The position numbers were made by a program, and so were the translations under genes. 64,000 nucleotides of DNA. Origin: Trochalopteron elliotii (taxonomy: Eukaryota > Chordata > Aves > Passeriformes > Leiothrichidae). Under the pieces are notes generated by a model. The model was not told the origin of the DNA and did not search any database. It saw nothing but the letters and a program-made list of their open reading frames with translations. Shown one piece after another: positions 1-11,050 of the stretch (the stretch's first letter is position 1; the number at the start of each line of letters is the position of its first letter). The stretch is taken from NCBI GenBank assembly GCA_024734555.1, contig JANPWX010000097.1, positions 1,193,391-1,257,390 of the forward strand, read 5' to 3'.

Positions 1-1788
1 TTAAACTTGTTTCAAAATACAAGGGGGAAAAGACTGAATGGAAAATGCAAATCCAAAGCACATAAAAAAGCCTCAATGAAGTAGGCAACTCTGGAACTCA
101 CTGCTACATTAAGTCCACACCTGACTTTTAAAGATTAGTCATTTTGAATTTGAGATCTTCTCTGAAATTAATCACATCAATTTCTATGCAAGTTCACACT
201 GGGAAAAGAAAATCAAAAAAACAGTGATCTATCAGTAATCATGAATATGAACTTTAAGACTTTCTACAAAGTTGATTTTTCAGGCACAATCTGTAAATCT
301 ATTTCAGATCCCGTACCATTTAGCAAATAAAGGAATTATGACCTTCTTTCTTAGCAGTTTAGGTGCTAGTATTCTGTGCTAATTTCACATGCTAAAAAAT
401 CCTAAGGACATCTTTACTGAGTGCAATAATACAGCAATGTAGCCACAGTAACTGGTTTTTATACCGCAGGGAAAAAAACTGCTTAAATTAATTTTATGCA
501 AACAGTACCAGGTATCAAATTTTATTAAACTAATCACACATTTGCATTATCATTGCATTATCATTCAAATTCACTTTAAGTTACTCAAACATAATTTTAA
601 AACCCTAATCTATATTGCTCTATTTCAATGTATTTATTTATGCAATCACAGACACGGAAGAGTCTTACAATTTAAAATTTCAGAGCCGGGTACATTTCCT
701 TTTTACTGGGTAAAAAAAAATCCTAGGTTTTTTTTTTTCCTTTCTTTCTTCCTTTGTCAATCACTTTCATATAATACTGGCTTTAAAACAGTAAATGATC
801 TTCCCTTCCTTTTAAACTCAGAATAGATTTTTCTGTCTCGATCTCATCTAGGTTTTTTTGTGGGTGAATACATGGTAAGCAGGCTACACACTTCTCCATG
901 GTACAAGAAGAAAGAAAAAAGCCTTAACTGTCATCATGATCAATCTCCAAAATAGCTTCTCCTTCAGGTCCAGAGGGAGAAAATGTGCCAGAAAAACTTT
1001 CATTGCAGGTCTCTACACTGTTTGGTTTTGTAGATGAATTTAAGATAGCTTTCTAGGAGGTCAGTAATTACTTTATGGACTGCTATCTTTATTTGAAAGG
1101 AAAGATGAACCAGCTTATAAAAAAAAAAAGTATTCTTAGTAAGAATTCCCAAGCTTTGTTAAAGAGTCCATGCTACCTGTTGAAGAAAATCAAACAAAAT
1201 GCAAGGCAAAATCTTCTTGTTAAGAAATTGTAATGATACTTCAAATAAAGCATGGGAGAGGATGAGACCTCTTTCATTTTTGTATTACAATTACTTTTCC
1301 CCCAGTTTCTTTAAATTCTTCCAGAAGAGACTAGAAAGTCCCCATGGAAATATACCTTGATCTAAAGAACATTGCTTTATAGTATTTTGCTCTATTTTGA
1401 GTCATGTCACTGACTTCTATGACTCAACATTTATGACAAAAAACAAAATCAAAAATTTTAACCAAGTCCAGACACCCAAAACATCAATTTTCAGAGAGGC
1501 TACCTGATGAGTTTTTTGTGCCCTTGCTGTTTATTTATAAGAAGTAAGAAACAGCAGACTTTGTACTCTAATTGGTATTATTGAAGCCACCAAAGATGAC
1601 AGATGTTTTTTAAGCTGCAGTTAGCAAGACAGCATAGATTGAAACACCTTTTTTTTAATTATTGCTTTTGATGCACACAAATCCTTTAAGAAGAATTTTA
1701 GCAATTGTTCTATTATTGAATGTCCCCTCTCCCCTTCAGATGAATTATTCATATGTTGTTGTCATAGCAATCCTTCCTCTCTCTGAAA
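1..1788. other. Gene-free AT-rich unique sequence
   Basis: I see no coding exon, RNA gene or recognisable transposon here. The stretch is AT-rich with short T and A runs (for example a T run near 727-740 and an A run near 1119-1129). The only long frame, 542-826, has low-complexity composition (repeated F, L, Y) and no recognisable domain, so I do not call it a gene. Confidence 0.7.
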
Positions 1789-1900
1789 TGTTTAATAACT
1801 GGTCCCGACTCAACTAGACAATGAATCAAGGTGTAACAAAAGCTTTATTAACTAATGTGCTTGTGGCAGACATATTGTTTATCTTCCATCTACACTTGCC
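1789..1900 (-). repeat. Possible 3' end of a minus-strand LTR
   Basis: Read on the minus strand, this stretch has an AATAAA signal (plus-strand TTTATT within gctttattaac near 1850) followed by about 60 bases that end in TTAAACA at 1789. That order is what the R-U5 end of a retroviral LTR shows, ending in CA. I could not place the other end of the element or find a target-site duplication, so it may be an old fragment or a chance resemblance. Confidence 0.22.
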
Positions 1901-2529
1901 TTGAGCTGTTGTCAGTCCAGTCCAGTGCTATTAGTGATGACAGCAAAGATGCCTGTGAGGAATGCCCTTTACATAAGCTGGTTTCTTGGACAGCGCCCAT
2001 CTCCTTTGCAGAGTGATGAGCCTCTACTTTTTCTCTGCTCTTCCCAAGGCAGTGGTACACAGCCCCTGCTCTCTGCAGAGGACAGCTCGCTGTGACAGAT
2101 GGGGATGTGGGATTTAGTGGACATTAAGAATCACATAAAGCGTCAAGTCTTAAAAGGGAAAAGGGTGACAGTGGCATTTTCACTGTTTTAAGCCTGTGTC
2201 TACATTACTCACCTGTGCTGATTTACTCTGTCCCACAATGCAGACCAAGTCGATGTTGATCTTCCTTGTCTATTTGCCTCAACCATTATCATGATTGGCA
2301 TGACTAATATTTTGCATCTGAGCACTATATTGAAGAACAAAATAACCTTTCCATCTACCATACTCCTGAGGAGTAAAAGTCTTAGTGCAAGAAAGTATTC
2401 AGAGAATATGCAGACCTGAACTTTTCTACCATTTTTACAACAGTGCTGTTGGGCAATATTACACAGACAGAATCAACAGTCCTTTTAACTTTTAATTTTC
2501 CTAGCAGAAAAATGCCTGCTTCCTTAGCA

Positions 2530-3008
2530 ATCACAGAATAGGCCAGGTTGGAAGGGACCACAGTGGGTCATCTGGTCCAACCTCCCTGCTCAAGCAGGGT
2601 CATCCTAGAGCACACAGCAAAGGATTATGTCCAGGTGGTTCTTGAACATCTTCAGTGGGAGAGACTCCACACCTCTGGACAATCTGTTCCAGTGTTCGGC
2701 CACCCACACAGTAGAGAAATTCTTCCTCATAGGTGGAACTTGCTGAGCATCAATTTCATCCCATTGCCTCTTGTCCTATTGCTTGGCATGAGCAAGAAGA
2801 GCCTGGCTGCATCCTCTTGGCACCCCACCTCGAGATACTTAGAGACATCAATGAGGTTCCCTCCCAGTCATCTCTTCTCGAGGCTGAGCAGGTCAGGCTC
2901 CCTTAGCCTTATAAAGAGATGCTCCAGTCCCTTGATCAACTTTGTAGCCCTCTGCTGGACCCACTCCAGAAGCTTCATGTCTCTCTTGTACAGAGGAGCC
3001 CAAACAAT
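2530..3008 (-). mobile_element. CR1 LINE, 5'-truncated, 3' end of element
   Basis: This is a non-LTR retrotransposon copy of the CR1 family in reverse orientation. It begins on the plus strand with the reverse complement of the CR1 3' tail (tcacagaata followed by ggttggaagggacc) and continues through the reversed 3' UTR and the end of ORF2, where the minus strand reads the usual stretch around aggaagaatttctctactg. It breaks off near the reversed 'gagcccaaaca' block, so only the last half kilobase of a roughly 4.5-kb element is present, typical of CR1 5' truncation. It has no intact frame and cannot move itself. A 189-residue plus-strand frame at 2548-3117 is its antisense and is not a gene. 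Fairly good match to the avian consensus suggests moderate age. Confidence 0.93.
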
Positions 3009-3333
3009 GATGTCACCTCATCCAACTGAAGACCTAAAGTCAAATGAGAGAAGGCATTTTCCCTTTCTTTTGTGGAATTTTGGAAGGCTGACTTGGATAA
3101 CAGCCAGCAGCTGTTAAGTAAAGAGTCCAACAAAGCTTTACTTTGTCTTCTTGTAATGACAGATGGTTTAGGTAGACTGGCTTATTTCATCCAAGGAACA
3201 TACAAGCTAGTATGCTTTGCTGGGCAAGACCTGTATTTTTACATGATTTAGAAAACAACATGATATTTATTCAAATTGATACATGGCTACATATTGCATA
3301 CTATATTATTTATTCTATTTTCCATAGAAAATT

Positions 3334-3365
3334 ATTGCTTCACAATTCTATTGCTTCACAATCGC
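3334..3365. repeat. Tandem duplication of a 16-bp unit
   Basis: The unit attgcttcacaattct is followed at once by a second copy that differs only in its last bases (attgcttcacaatcgc). It is a simple two-copy duplication, probably from replication slippage. Confidence 0.75.
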
Positions 3366-3399
3366 TACACAAGGTAAGCCTAGGCAGAGTCAACCTTCT

Positions 3400-3585
3400 C
3401 CTTCCAGCCCTGTCCCCTAATTTAAATTTTGATTCTTTTTATTTTTTCCTGTTAGGCTTGATTTTCTCCCTTTTTTGTTCCCCCCTTTTTACTTTTTCCT
3501 TTTTTTACCCCAAGATCACTTATGGAATAAAGAGCCAGAAGGTTTTGCAATTCAGCTCTTGCTCTTGTCCCTCAGCATTCTAACA
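3400..3585 (+). repeat. Possible 3' part of a plus-strand LTR
   Basis: A strongly T/C-rich tract (about 3420-3510) is followed by an AATAAA signal at 3527-3532 and about 50 bases ending in TAACA at 3585. A pyrimidine-rich U3, a poly(A) signal and a short U5 ending in CA is the normal order for the end of an avian retroviral LTR. The left end is not clear and no target duplication was found, so this is a tentative call. Confidence 0.3.
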
Positions 3586-4123
3586 TTGCCAATACCTCGG
3601 TATGAGCAATGAGTGGTTATGAGATTTTTGTGATCCAGTGAATTAAACGGAAATTTCGCTTCCTTTGAAGTAAGGTTTCTTCTGTGGACCTTTCAATATC
3701 TTGTAGGATCACTATCATGGGAAAGTACTACAAGTAATCGCCTTTGCAGTGTGTTAGATGCAACCCATCAATATCTTGGCCTTTGTTAATCCTCCCAGAA
3801 TGTTTCTAAGCTGTAAGACTGAGATCAGAACTGAATCCTGGAAAGAAGGTAGTCAATAGTTTCATACTGTTCTTTCGGTACCTGTGGAGAGGTGAACATA
3901 GGTCCACATTAGAAAACAGCCCTTCTGTAGCCTGAAATGCTCTTGCCTGCTAAGACACACCTCAAAGTATCTGTTATTCCATTTTTGTTTACAGGTAGCA
4001 ACAAAGAATTAGAAATTCATCCAAAGAATGGGCTACTTGTAAAAGTAGCACAGAGAAAAGCACCACAGACTCAATACCTTTGTACTTCAAAGAGACATAT
4101 GTTTTCCCAGCCTGAAGGAGAGG
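3586..4123. other. No recognisable feature between repeats
   Basis: Unique-looking sequence between a possible LTR remnant and the first solo LTR. I see no exon or repeat here. Its last six bases (4118-4123, gagagg) are the left target-site duplicate of the next element. Confidence 0.6.
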
Positions 4124-4567
4124 TGTTGAGGTTTCTTTCGTGGCGGGGGCTGCTACCAGCTAGCAGTGAATCCCTCCAGACCACAGAAACATCTCGTGTG
4201 GGTTCGTCAGCTCAGCAGCTGCTGCGTGGGTCAGGCTTGGAAGAAGGAATCATGCTCTCTCTTAGGTTAATAAGGATGTTTATTCAGTGCAGCCATGTGG
4301 GAGGGGTTTTGCCACAACCCCCTTCTCAGCATGACGGAAGCATGATGAGGGCAAGAAGAGAGAGAAAGAGTGGGCGTGGTGTGTCCCCTTTTCGCCAGGG
4401 CAGCCCTGGGCGGGGAAACACCGACCCAATGGGGAATGGAAGGGGGAAGGGTTACATCAGGAGGACCCACAGGGGCAGGAATGGGGGGGATGGAAGGAAC
4501 ATACCAAGTATAGACTTATAACAAATACAAAATACAAATTCAAAAACCTGAAACTCACGTCGCTACA
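4124..4567 (-). mobile_element. Solo LTR of an endogenous retrovirus, 444 bp
   Basis: On the plus strand the element starts TGTTGAGG and ends CGCTACA, so it has the TG...CA termini of an LTR. It is flanked on both sides by the same six bases, gagagg (4118-4123 and 4568-4573), a target-site duplication of the length made by class II (alpha/beta-like, ERVK) avian retroviruses. The poly(A) signal AATAAA lies on the minus strand (4279-4284 in plus coordinates), which sets the orientation. U5 would then be about 150 bases. It is GC- and CpG-richer than the surrounding DNA. No internal retroviral sequence or second LTR follows, so this is a solo LTR left by recombination between the two LTRs. The frame 3937-4521 crosses it in antisense and is not a gene. 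I cannot name the subfamily. Confidence 0.82.
4279..4284 (-). terminator. Poly(A) signal of the minus-strand solo LTR
   Basis: Plus-strand TTTATT reads AATAAA on the minus strand. It lies about 155 bases from the 3' end of the LTR, where R and U5 would be expected. Confidence 0.6.
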
Positions 4568-4603
4568 GAGAGGCCCCCATCCACAGCAGCCCCTTATCTA
4601 TTC

Positions 4604-5170
4604 TGTGCTGGTTTGGGCTGGGGTTGAATTGATTTTCATCACAGTAGCTGGTAAGGGACTATGTTTAGAATTTGAGTTGGAAACAGTGCTGATAACACGG
4701 GGATGTGGTAGTTCTTGCTGAACAGGGCTTTCACTGAGTGGATGCCTTTTCTGCCTCAAGCAAGTAGGCTGAGGATGCACAGGGAGTTGTACAGGGGCAC
4801 AGCCAGGACAGCTGACCCCAAGTGACCAAAGAGATATTCTGTAGTATGTGGAATCACCTTCAGCATATAAAGCTGGGAAAAGAAGAAAGGTGGGGGGCAT
4901 TTGGAGTGATGGTATCTGTATTCCCGAGTAATTCTTCCTGCTTTCCTGGGGACAGCTGAACACCTGTCTGCCCATGAGAAGCAGTGAATGAATTCCTTGG
5001 TTTGCTTTGCTTGCTTGTGTGACTTTTGCTTTACCCATTGAACTCTCTATCTCAACCCACAAGTATTCTCACTTTTACTTTCATATTTTCTCCCCTATCC
5101 TGGCAGGTGGAAGTGAGCAAGCGGATGTGTGGGACTTAATTACCAAGTGGAATCAAACCACCCCACCACA
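4604..5170 (+). mobile_element. Solo LTR of an avian endogenous retrovirus
   Basis: The start TGTGCTGGTTTGGGCTGG and the whole order of blocks after it match a solo-LTR family I know from songbirds and other Neoaves. U3 carries the block gacagctgaccccaagtgacc, trimmed here, just before a TATA box (tataaa, 4866-4871). The U5 part includes 'gaatgaattccttgg' and 'tctcaacccacaag', and the element ends in a degraded AAACCAC...CA near 5160-5170. The poly(A) signal appears decayed to attgaa near 5037. There is no internal retroviral sequence, and I could not find a target-site duplication, so the copy is old or its end is altered. The 154-residue minus-strand frame at 4598-5062 is antisense LTR, not a gene. 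The exact right end is uncertain by several bases. Confidence 0.88.
4866..4871 (+). promoter_or_regulatory. TATA box of the plus-strand solo LTR
   Basis: TATAAA sits in the context agcatataaagctggg, the conserved promoter block of this LTR family. Transcription would be expected to start about 25-30 bases downstream. Whether this copy is active cannot be seen. Confidence 0.6.
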
Positions 5171-6719
5171 GAACAATCTGCTGAAAGAAATACTGCTGTT
5201 TTTGGAAATAAAATGTGTCTGATTCAAAATGGAAATGTTGTACACTGTTTCTCAGGACTTTTTCTGAAAATTTACTAATCACGTGATTAAAAAAAAAATT
5301 CACAGTTTTTTAGGGGAGACAGATGACAGGAACAACTTGATTTTGTTCCCACTTCACACATACATTTGACATATTTTAAAACTACCATCTCTGGGACAGC
5401 CAGAGCACAGCCTGCAAGAGCTTTGTGGACGGTTATCAGCATTAGTGACTCTAATCCATGAAGCCATGCTTTGCCATGGGCACGCAAAGAGTCAGTTGTA
5501 GGAAGTCAATGTCACTGGTTATATTGCTAGAGGGCTGTGGATGCTCAGCCCTCAGCTCTCCTGTACTTTTGGAGAACTCAGAAGCATGCTTGAGCCCCAG
5601 AAGAGGTTGTCAGTAGCAGCAGCAGAGGACAGCAGGAATGCCAAGCTGCTCCTGAGTGCTCTTGAGCCATGATTGCCTCTTGGACCCATCTACATACCTG
5701 TCCTCCCACAGAGTTCAGGTATAGACTTTCTTCTTACTTCCAGTAAAGGAAATGGCTGCAGGCAGAAATGTATTCATAAACATAAGCTTTAGTCCTCAAC
5801 TCCCTCCTGAACTGACTGTTCTTATGACTTCTGCCTGCAAGACCTCTGCTGTCCCTTCTCTCTTTCTCTTGCCTCAAAGAAAAGCTCAATGTTTTATACT
5901 CCTGAGTTAATGAGTCGGCCTGCCTGACCTGACTGTCAGGATGAATCAGCAGTTAGTTCTGCACCTCCATGCCATACTGATACTCTCTCTCAAGTGGATT
6001 TGGCATAATTTAATTTTTTTTTTTTGTATTAGTTCAGTAGAGAGTCTCTCTTAACTTAGAAATGTGAGTTGATCATTACTGTTGTTTCACTTAAGGTGAG
6101 TCTCAGAGGCCAGCTTCAGCCTAGGTACAAGATGGATTTTCTTCTTTTAGCATCTACTGCTTGATGGGCAACTTTTTCTGTTCTTTTGCTTAATTCTGTA
6201 AGGAGGATTCCAGAGCAGAAGCCTAGGTTCAAAACAGATTCCTAACTTAAATTCCACATACATTTATTAGCAAACATATATAAAATTAAAGCTTAAATAC
6301 TAGCAACTCACATCCATACCTGCATTTATTATAATTCATGAAAATATTTATATTAAATAAACATTAGTATTGCTGTAGTACTTGTGAACTGGTAAAGACA
6401 AATCTCTGAACCAGGTAATTACGAGTTATGGAGTCCTAGATCTGAATCTGCAAATGTTTTGAGTAAGTTAAAAAGCTATAGACTCTTCTGCAACTGCAAG
6501 GATAATATTTTCTGCATTTTTATTTGTTTAGTTACTTAAATTCAGTGGCTAATTTATTCATAGCTGAGAAAATTTTGGCTGCTGAAAAATGGGATAGCTT
6601 ATTATCCCTCTTCCAATCCATAAATATAAATGAAGTGTAACAGGATGAGATCTGGTAGTTCTAAAATCATGACAGACATGATGATCAGAAACTATTAGTC
6701 CAATTTGTTAACTGTGGAC

Positions 6720-7240
6720 AATGCTTCCTTTGTTTAATGAATCAATTAGTTTCAAAACTCATTCCAATAAATGGATGTTTAGCCTAAGTAACTAGCTATT
6801 TAAGGTGGTTTAATTTAACTAAAACAAACAACTTTATAAAGCTAGGTTTGCACTTTTAATTGATTTGCAAATTCCATCCAATTGCACCTTGACAAGGAAC
6901 ACAAATATGAGCATTCTGATAAAAGGGTAAATAGTAAATGTATCCATCACCATTTTTCTAAATTACTTTCTAATCATAATCCAGCTAAATGTATACCATG
7001 CTATAGTCTAACTAAATGCATATAATATATTCACCTCAGTAAAATAAGTACTTTATTTAGCAGACAACCTGTATTTAGATGAAAATCAACACCTTCCCAT
7101 GGTTACTAATCAGGAGGGTTCAATATTCCTTTAGGAAGGTGACTAATAAGTAAAAATGCAAACCAAGATTAAAATTGATTATTTAAAACTAATTTTCCTG
7201 TTCTCTGGTTTAAATGATGATTAAAATTGGTAATCCACAG
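6720..7240. promoter_or_regulatory. Candidate enhancer or conserved non-coding block
   Basis: The stretch has an even AT-rich texture without simple repeats and many homeodomain-type cores (aatcaattag, tttaattgat, ctaactaaatg, gattaaaattgatt). It also has the 10-bp perfect palindrome ATTTGCAAAT (6863-6872), which contains a near-octamer POU site, and a ccatggttac block near 7097 that resembles half of an RFX X-box. These are signs often seen in vertebrate developmental enhancers. The call rests on texture and motifs only, since no cross-species comparison is possible here. Confidence 0.2.
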
Positions 7241-8780
7241 TAGTCAACTCCTGCTTTCTATTAGAAACACGGCTTTAATTGTTTTGCTGTGGCAGAATAC
7301 ATCACAAATGAAGAAAAAAATCACTTGTGATAATCTATCTGTGGGGTAATTTTGAAGCACAAAGGATCCTTTTACTGTGCTGAGGAAATTTTCCAGACTG
7401 GAAGTTAGTGGGTAAGCATCCTTTAGGACTGGCACCAATCCAACATGATATCATTATGCTGTAGACTTCTAGTTAATTGTAACCCAGCTTTAAGATCATT
7501 TACATGCATGCAATTCTTTAATTACCTAGAGCTCTTTGTGACATTAATATAACATCCTGCAATATTATTCACATTTCTCTCATTACTATGGATGCTTACA
7601 AATACCATTGTGTATGGAAAGCTGCCAACTTCACTTAAGCCACTGAATTTTTCTGTCTATCATTCAATTTTCTTGGCATGCATTTACAAAATAGAGGCAT
7701 TTTCAAGGAGTAAACGATGGTAACCTGCACTGTACTGCTTGAAAGAAAAGCCTCTTTCATCTCAGCTGTCCCCTGATCACCTCTGTAAGAGAATGTCTTC
7801 AACATCCTTTCTCCCCTTTCCTCTTGCTCTTGTGAAGGGAAAGGCAGCCAAAGTCTTGCCATTTAAGGATTCAAGTGACACCTCTGAAGATTGCTGGAGA
7901 CTGTAACCTCCTATAGACCCACCTAATAACAATAATAGGGTTAACAGAAATTCAGAATTATTGTCAAAGTCTTGAAAACAGTCAAAATATATAGGATGAG
8001 TGTCCCGTTCGAATATCAGCTTCCTTCCTCATGCTGCTCAATGGAACCATGGAAATGCTTTATCAAGCATTTCATATGGAAGACATTGAAAACCCAATAC
8101 ACAAAATGGGTAAGTTCAGCACACTCCAAAAAGGGAAAATAAACCCCACTGCAAGACAATCAGTACATTTCTGCTGCACATGGAGTGGAGAACATATTAA
8201 ATGAAGAAGGTGCAGCACCCTATGCATAGACCCATATCATGCCTGCCCTTTTGCCCGGGCTTTTCCTGTTGGAATGGTGGGGCTTGGATACAGGAGAGTT
8301 TTGTTATGTGGAACCTTTTACTTCTCTGTTCAAAAACTCACCCAGGGGTCCACAGAGACCTCAATACCATTACACTCAGGTGCTGCAGAATGAACTCCTA
8401 CCTGCTACTACTCCATGGGCATTCTTCTTTTTCCTGGTAGCTACCCAGCCTTGGAGAGAGACTCGCATCTTGGCTTTCCTTGAACAGAACAGAGTAAAAG
8501 AGAATGCTTTAATGTTGGGGAAAAGAGCACAATATCAAAGTCTCACAGTATTTTTCCCATTGCTCCCAGCAAATGATCAGGAGTCTTGCATCAACCACTG
8601 AGAGAAATCACTGAAGTAATATCAGTATTTGTCATGAGCTCCCACTCCACCACAGCCATCTGTACCCAAACTGTACTTAAACTTCATTACATCAATCCCT
8701 CTTCTACACAGATGAACATCTCCTACTTTGTAGGAGACAGTTCCTCTTAACCAAGGACTCAGATGCAATTCACTGAAGCA

Positions 8781-8807
8781 AAAAAAAAAAAAAAAAAGAA
8801 AAAAAGA
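8781..8807. repeat. Poly(A) run
   Basis: Seventeen A, one G, then seven more A. I see no AATAAA or gene-like sequence just before it, so I do not read it as the tail of a processed pseudogene. Confidence 0.8.
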
Positions 8808-9432
8808 GGAAATTACACCCTGGATACTAGCTGCTTTAAATTTTCAGAAAAAAATTATTAACATTTAAGTAATCTTGCCCTCTAGGCCATACACAACTGC
8901 ACTTCAAAGCCAAATAAACAAGAAGTTGCTCCACAATTTGCATCTGAATGCAAGGAAAGACTAGCATGTGATCTCTGCACCTCTGTGCTGGTGATATTTA
9001 ATTTTTTGAGTTGCAGAAAGAGGCATTTTTGTCCACATATACTTATAGCCCAGTCTGGATCATAAATTAAAAGGGAGCCTCAAGTGTCCTTTGCAATGCT
9101 ATTCAGATGGGTCTAATAAAAAAAAGTAACGGCTTTTGCAATGATCTGTCTTGGTACAAGAAACAGAAATGTTACTGAAGGTCCTGTATGTGTCTTACCA
9201 TACCTAAGAAAAAATTCAGACTAGGAGCTATTTTATGCAAAGTAGCTCATCCCCAGAAAATTCTTTTTTTTCTGTCTCTTCCACCTTCATATCTTCAGTC
9301 TAATACTTAACAGAAATCTAAAAGAAAACCGGAATGCTCTTCTGGTAGGAAATTCTAGTATTTTGATACTTGATTTGTGTATAAATACCTAATGAATGGG
9401 GGGACAGGAACAAGTGAAAAAGAGGGAGACAG

Positions 9433-9691
9433 TGGTGCCTAGCAAGAGGAGAAGAGGCAACTGGCACAAACTTACAGACAGGAAACTCAGTGAAAAGAGT
9501 TCACTGTGAGAGTGGTCAAACACTGGCTGACTGGCACAGGTTTCCCAGACAAATCGTGGAGTTTCCAGCCTTAGGTATCTTCAACACCCAACTGAATGTT
9601 ACCTTGAGCAACCTGTTCTAGCCTGGACCCTGTTTCTGTCCAAAGACCTCTAAGGGTCTCTCCCAATTTCACCTGCTCCATGATTTCAAAG
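9433..9691 (+). mobile_element. Old CR1 LINE fragment, 3' end
   Basis: The order of blocks follows the CR1 3' end: tgcctagcaagaggagaagag, trimmed as in the consensus 'dispersed' block, then aggaaactcagtg, agttcactgtgagagtggtc, a 'cactgg...caggtttcccag' stretch, 'cctgttctagcct' and finally 'agacctctaagggtctctcc' and a tgatttca tail near 9685. Many small changes from the consensus show it is older than the CR1 copies at 2530 and 25806. The frame is broken and no protein is made. Confidence 0.8.
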
Positions 9692-11042
9692 TCTCAGCAA
9701 GTTTTTAAGGGAACAGAGCAAAATATTCCACTGCAAGATTTACAGTTGAAATAATCATGTCAGTATTCTTGCATGGAAGCAGTCTAGTTTGTTGAATCTG
9801 ACAAATTTGTTTTCAAATATTTTTGGTATTAAATTACAATTATCTCTTTACTAATCATTATCTTGGGGTAAAGTATTGCTGATTTTAGCTTCCTTTACCA
9901 ATCCATCCTTTATTTTTGTATCATGTGTCTTGTTAATATATGGCACAGCTAAATTATGGGAGAAAGACATAAGTGATTGAGTACCCACATGGTAATTTTA
10001 AGAGCTTGAAAAAATCTTCTGCGAGTCAAGAATAAATATTTTTGTTTTGTTCAAGAAACTAAAATATTTTAAATTCATTATGAAAATTACCAAAGCTATA
10101 TAATTTCAATTTCTCTGATAAAAGAAAATTTAATATCTGGAAGCATGATTCTATTCTGTGTAGTTTGTAGAGACTATATTTCCCTCAGAAAAAAAAACCC
10201 ACATTGATACAAGCTGCTAATAAGAACTGGGATAGCAAAGTGCAACGGGAGACTATCACAATCATTTCTGGAATCTTATTGCCTAGTGTGTCATGGAAAA
10301 GGGGTCACTTAAAATTTGGTAATTCCCACAGAGGTCTATGAAGAAAAATATTGGGGGTCGAGGGTGTCAATATCCCAATCCTACTGTCACCTGAAAGAGC
10401 TTGGTTGCATTGTATGTGACAGAAGTTAGGAGCTAATAATAAACTGGATCATCTATCCCATCTTGCAGTTCATATACAAAATATTTGTTCCTGTCTGCAC
10501 TGACATAAAACCTAAGAGTCAGTGGAGAATACACATCCCAGTGAAAAATGACAATTCAAATAGCTTCACCGCCAGATAAGTTTTCACAGTCCTGCTCCCT
10601 TGCTCTGACACTTTGCAGGATGGCACTCTCCCTTCTGCTGTCGTAGCACAAGGAGGCCACCCAGTCAAAAGCAACCCAGCAAAACAAAGAGAGGATCATT
10701 TTTCAAGCTGTTCCATTCCCTGAACAGCAACTGCACATTCACAAGGAAGTCAGCAGGACCACACAGCCAGGGAGCACAAGGAACAATGACAGCCTCAAAT
10801 AGATCAGCCTAAGTGGCCGCTGAGCAGGTCTCTGTCTCACAAAAGTCTGTATGTGTGTTTGTGTAAAGGAGACCTTTATCTTTTCAAAGCAAAGAGTTGT
10901 TAATTAACTGGGCAAGTACTGGCACTTGGACTAAGTGAGAGAACTGGCACCTCTCAGGAAATGATATTTAGTTCAGTTAAGAGGGAAATCGTGGAGAGGA
11001 AGATTAAATCTGTCTGTACCTCCTGGAGGACTTCAGATGGAC

Positions 11043-11050
11043 TATAAAAG
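11043..11050 (+). promoter_or_regulatory. Isolated TATA box (TATAAAAG)
   Basis: A canonical TATAAAAG is followed directly by a small stem (ctagc, 4-base loop, gctag; 11051-11064). The next 250 bases carry more CpG pairs than the surroundings (near 11059, 11090, 11149, 11194, 11267). A 7-bp inverted repeat, gagagtc/gactctc, lies at 11174-11193. This could be a weak promoter or part of an unrecognised LTR, or chance. No downstream coding frame supports a gene. Confidence 0.2.

Larger units (their letters stand above)
5171..9432. other. Gene-free unique sequence, AT-rich centre
   Basis: No coding exon or clear transposon. 6240-7640 is especially rich in TAAT/ATTA cores and looks like non-coding DNA under constraint (see separate entry). 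Overlapping frames at 8201-8601 have no recognisable domain. A poly(A) run lies at 8781-8807. Confidence 0.6.

Noticed and set aside
2548..3117. 189-codon plus-strand frame
   Set aside because: It is the antisense reading of a CR1 copy, with no domain of its own.
3937..4521. 194-codon plus-strand frame
   Set aside because: More than half crosses a minus-strand solo LTR in antisense, and the rest has no recognisable domain.
4598..5062. 154-codon minus-strand frame
   Set aside because: It is the antisense of the plus-strand solo LTR.
8004..8017. GTTCGAATATC, like a tRNA B box
   Set aside because: No A box or cloverleaf arms can be placed at the right distance upstream.
8201..8601. Two overlapping frames of 79 and 120 codons
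   Set aside because: Neither shows a known motif, and they overlap in different phases, as expected by chance.
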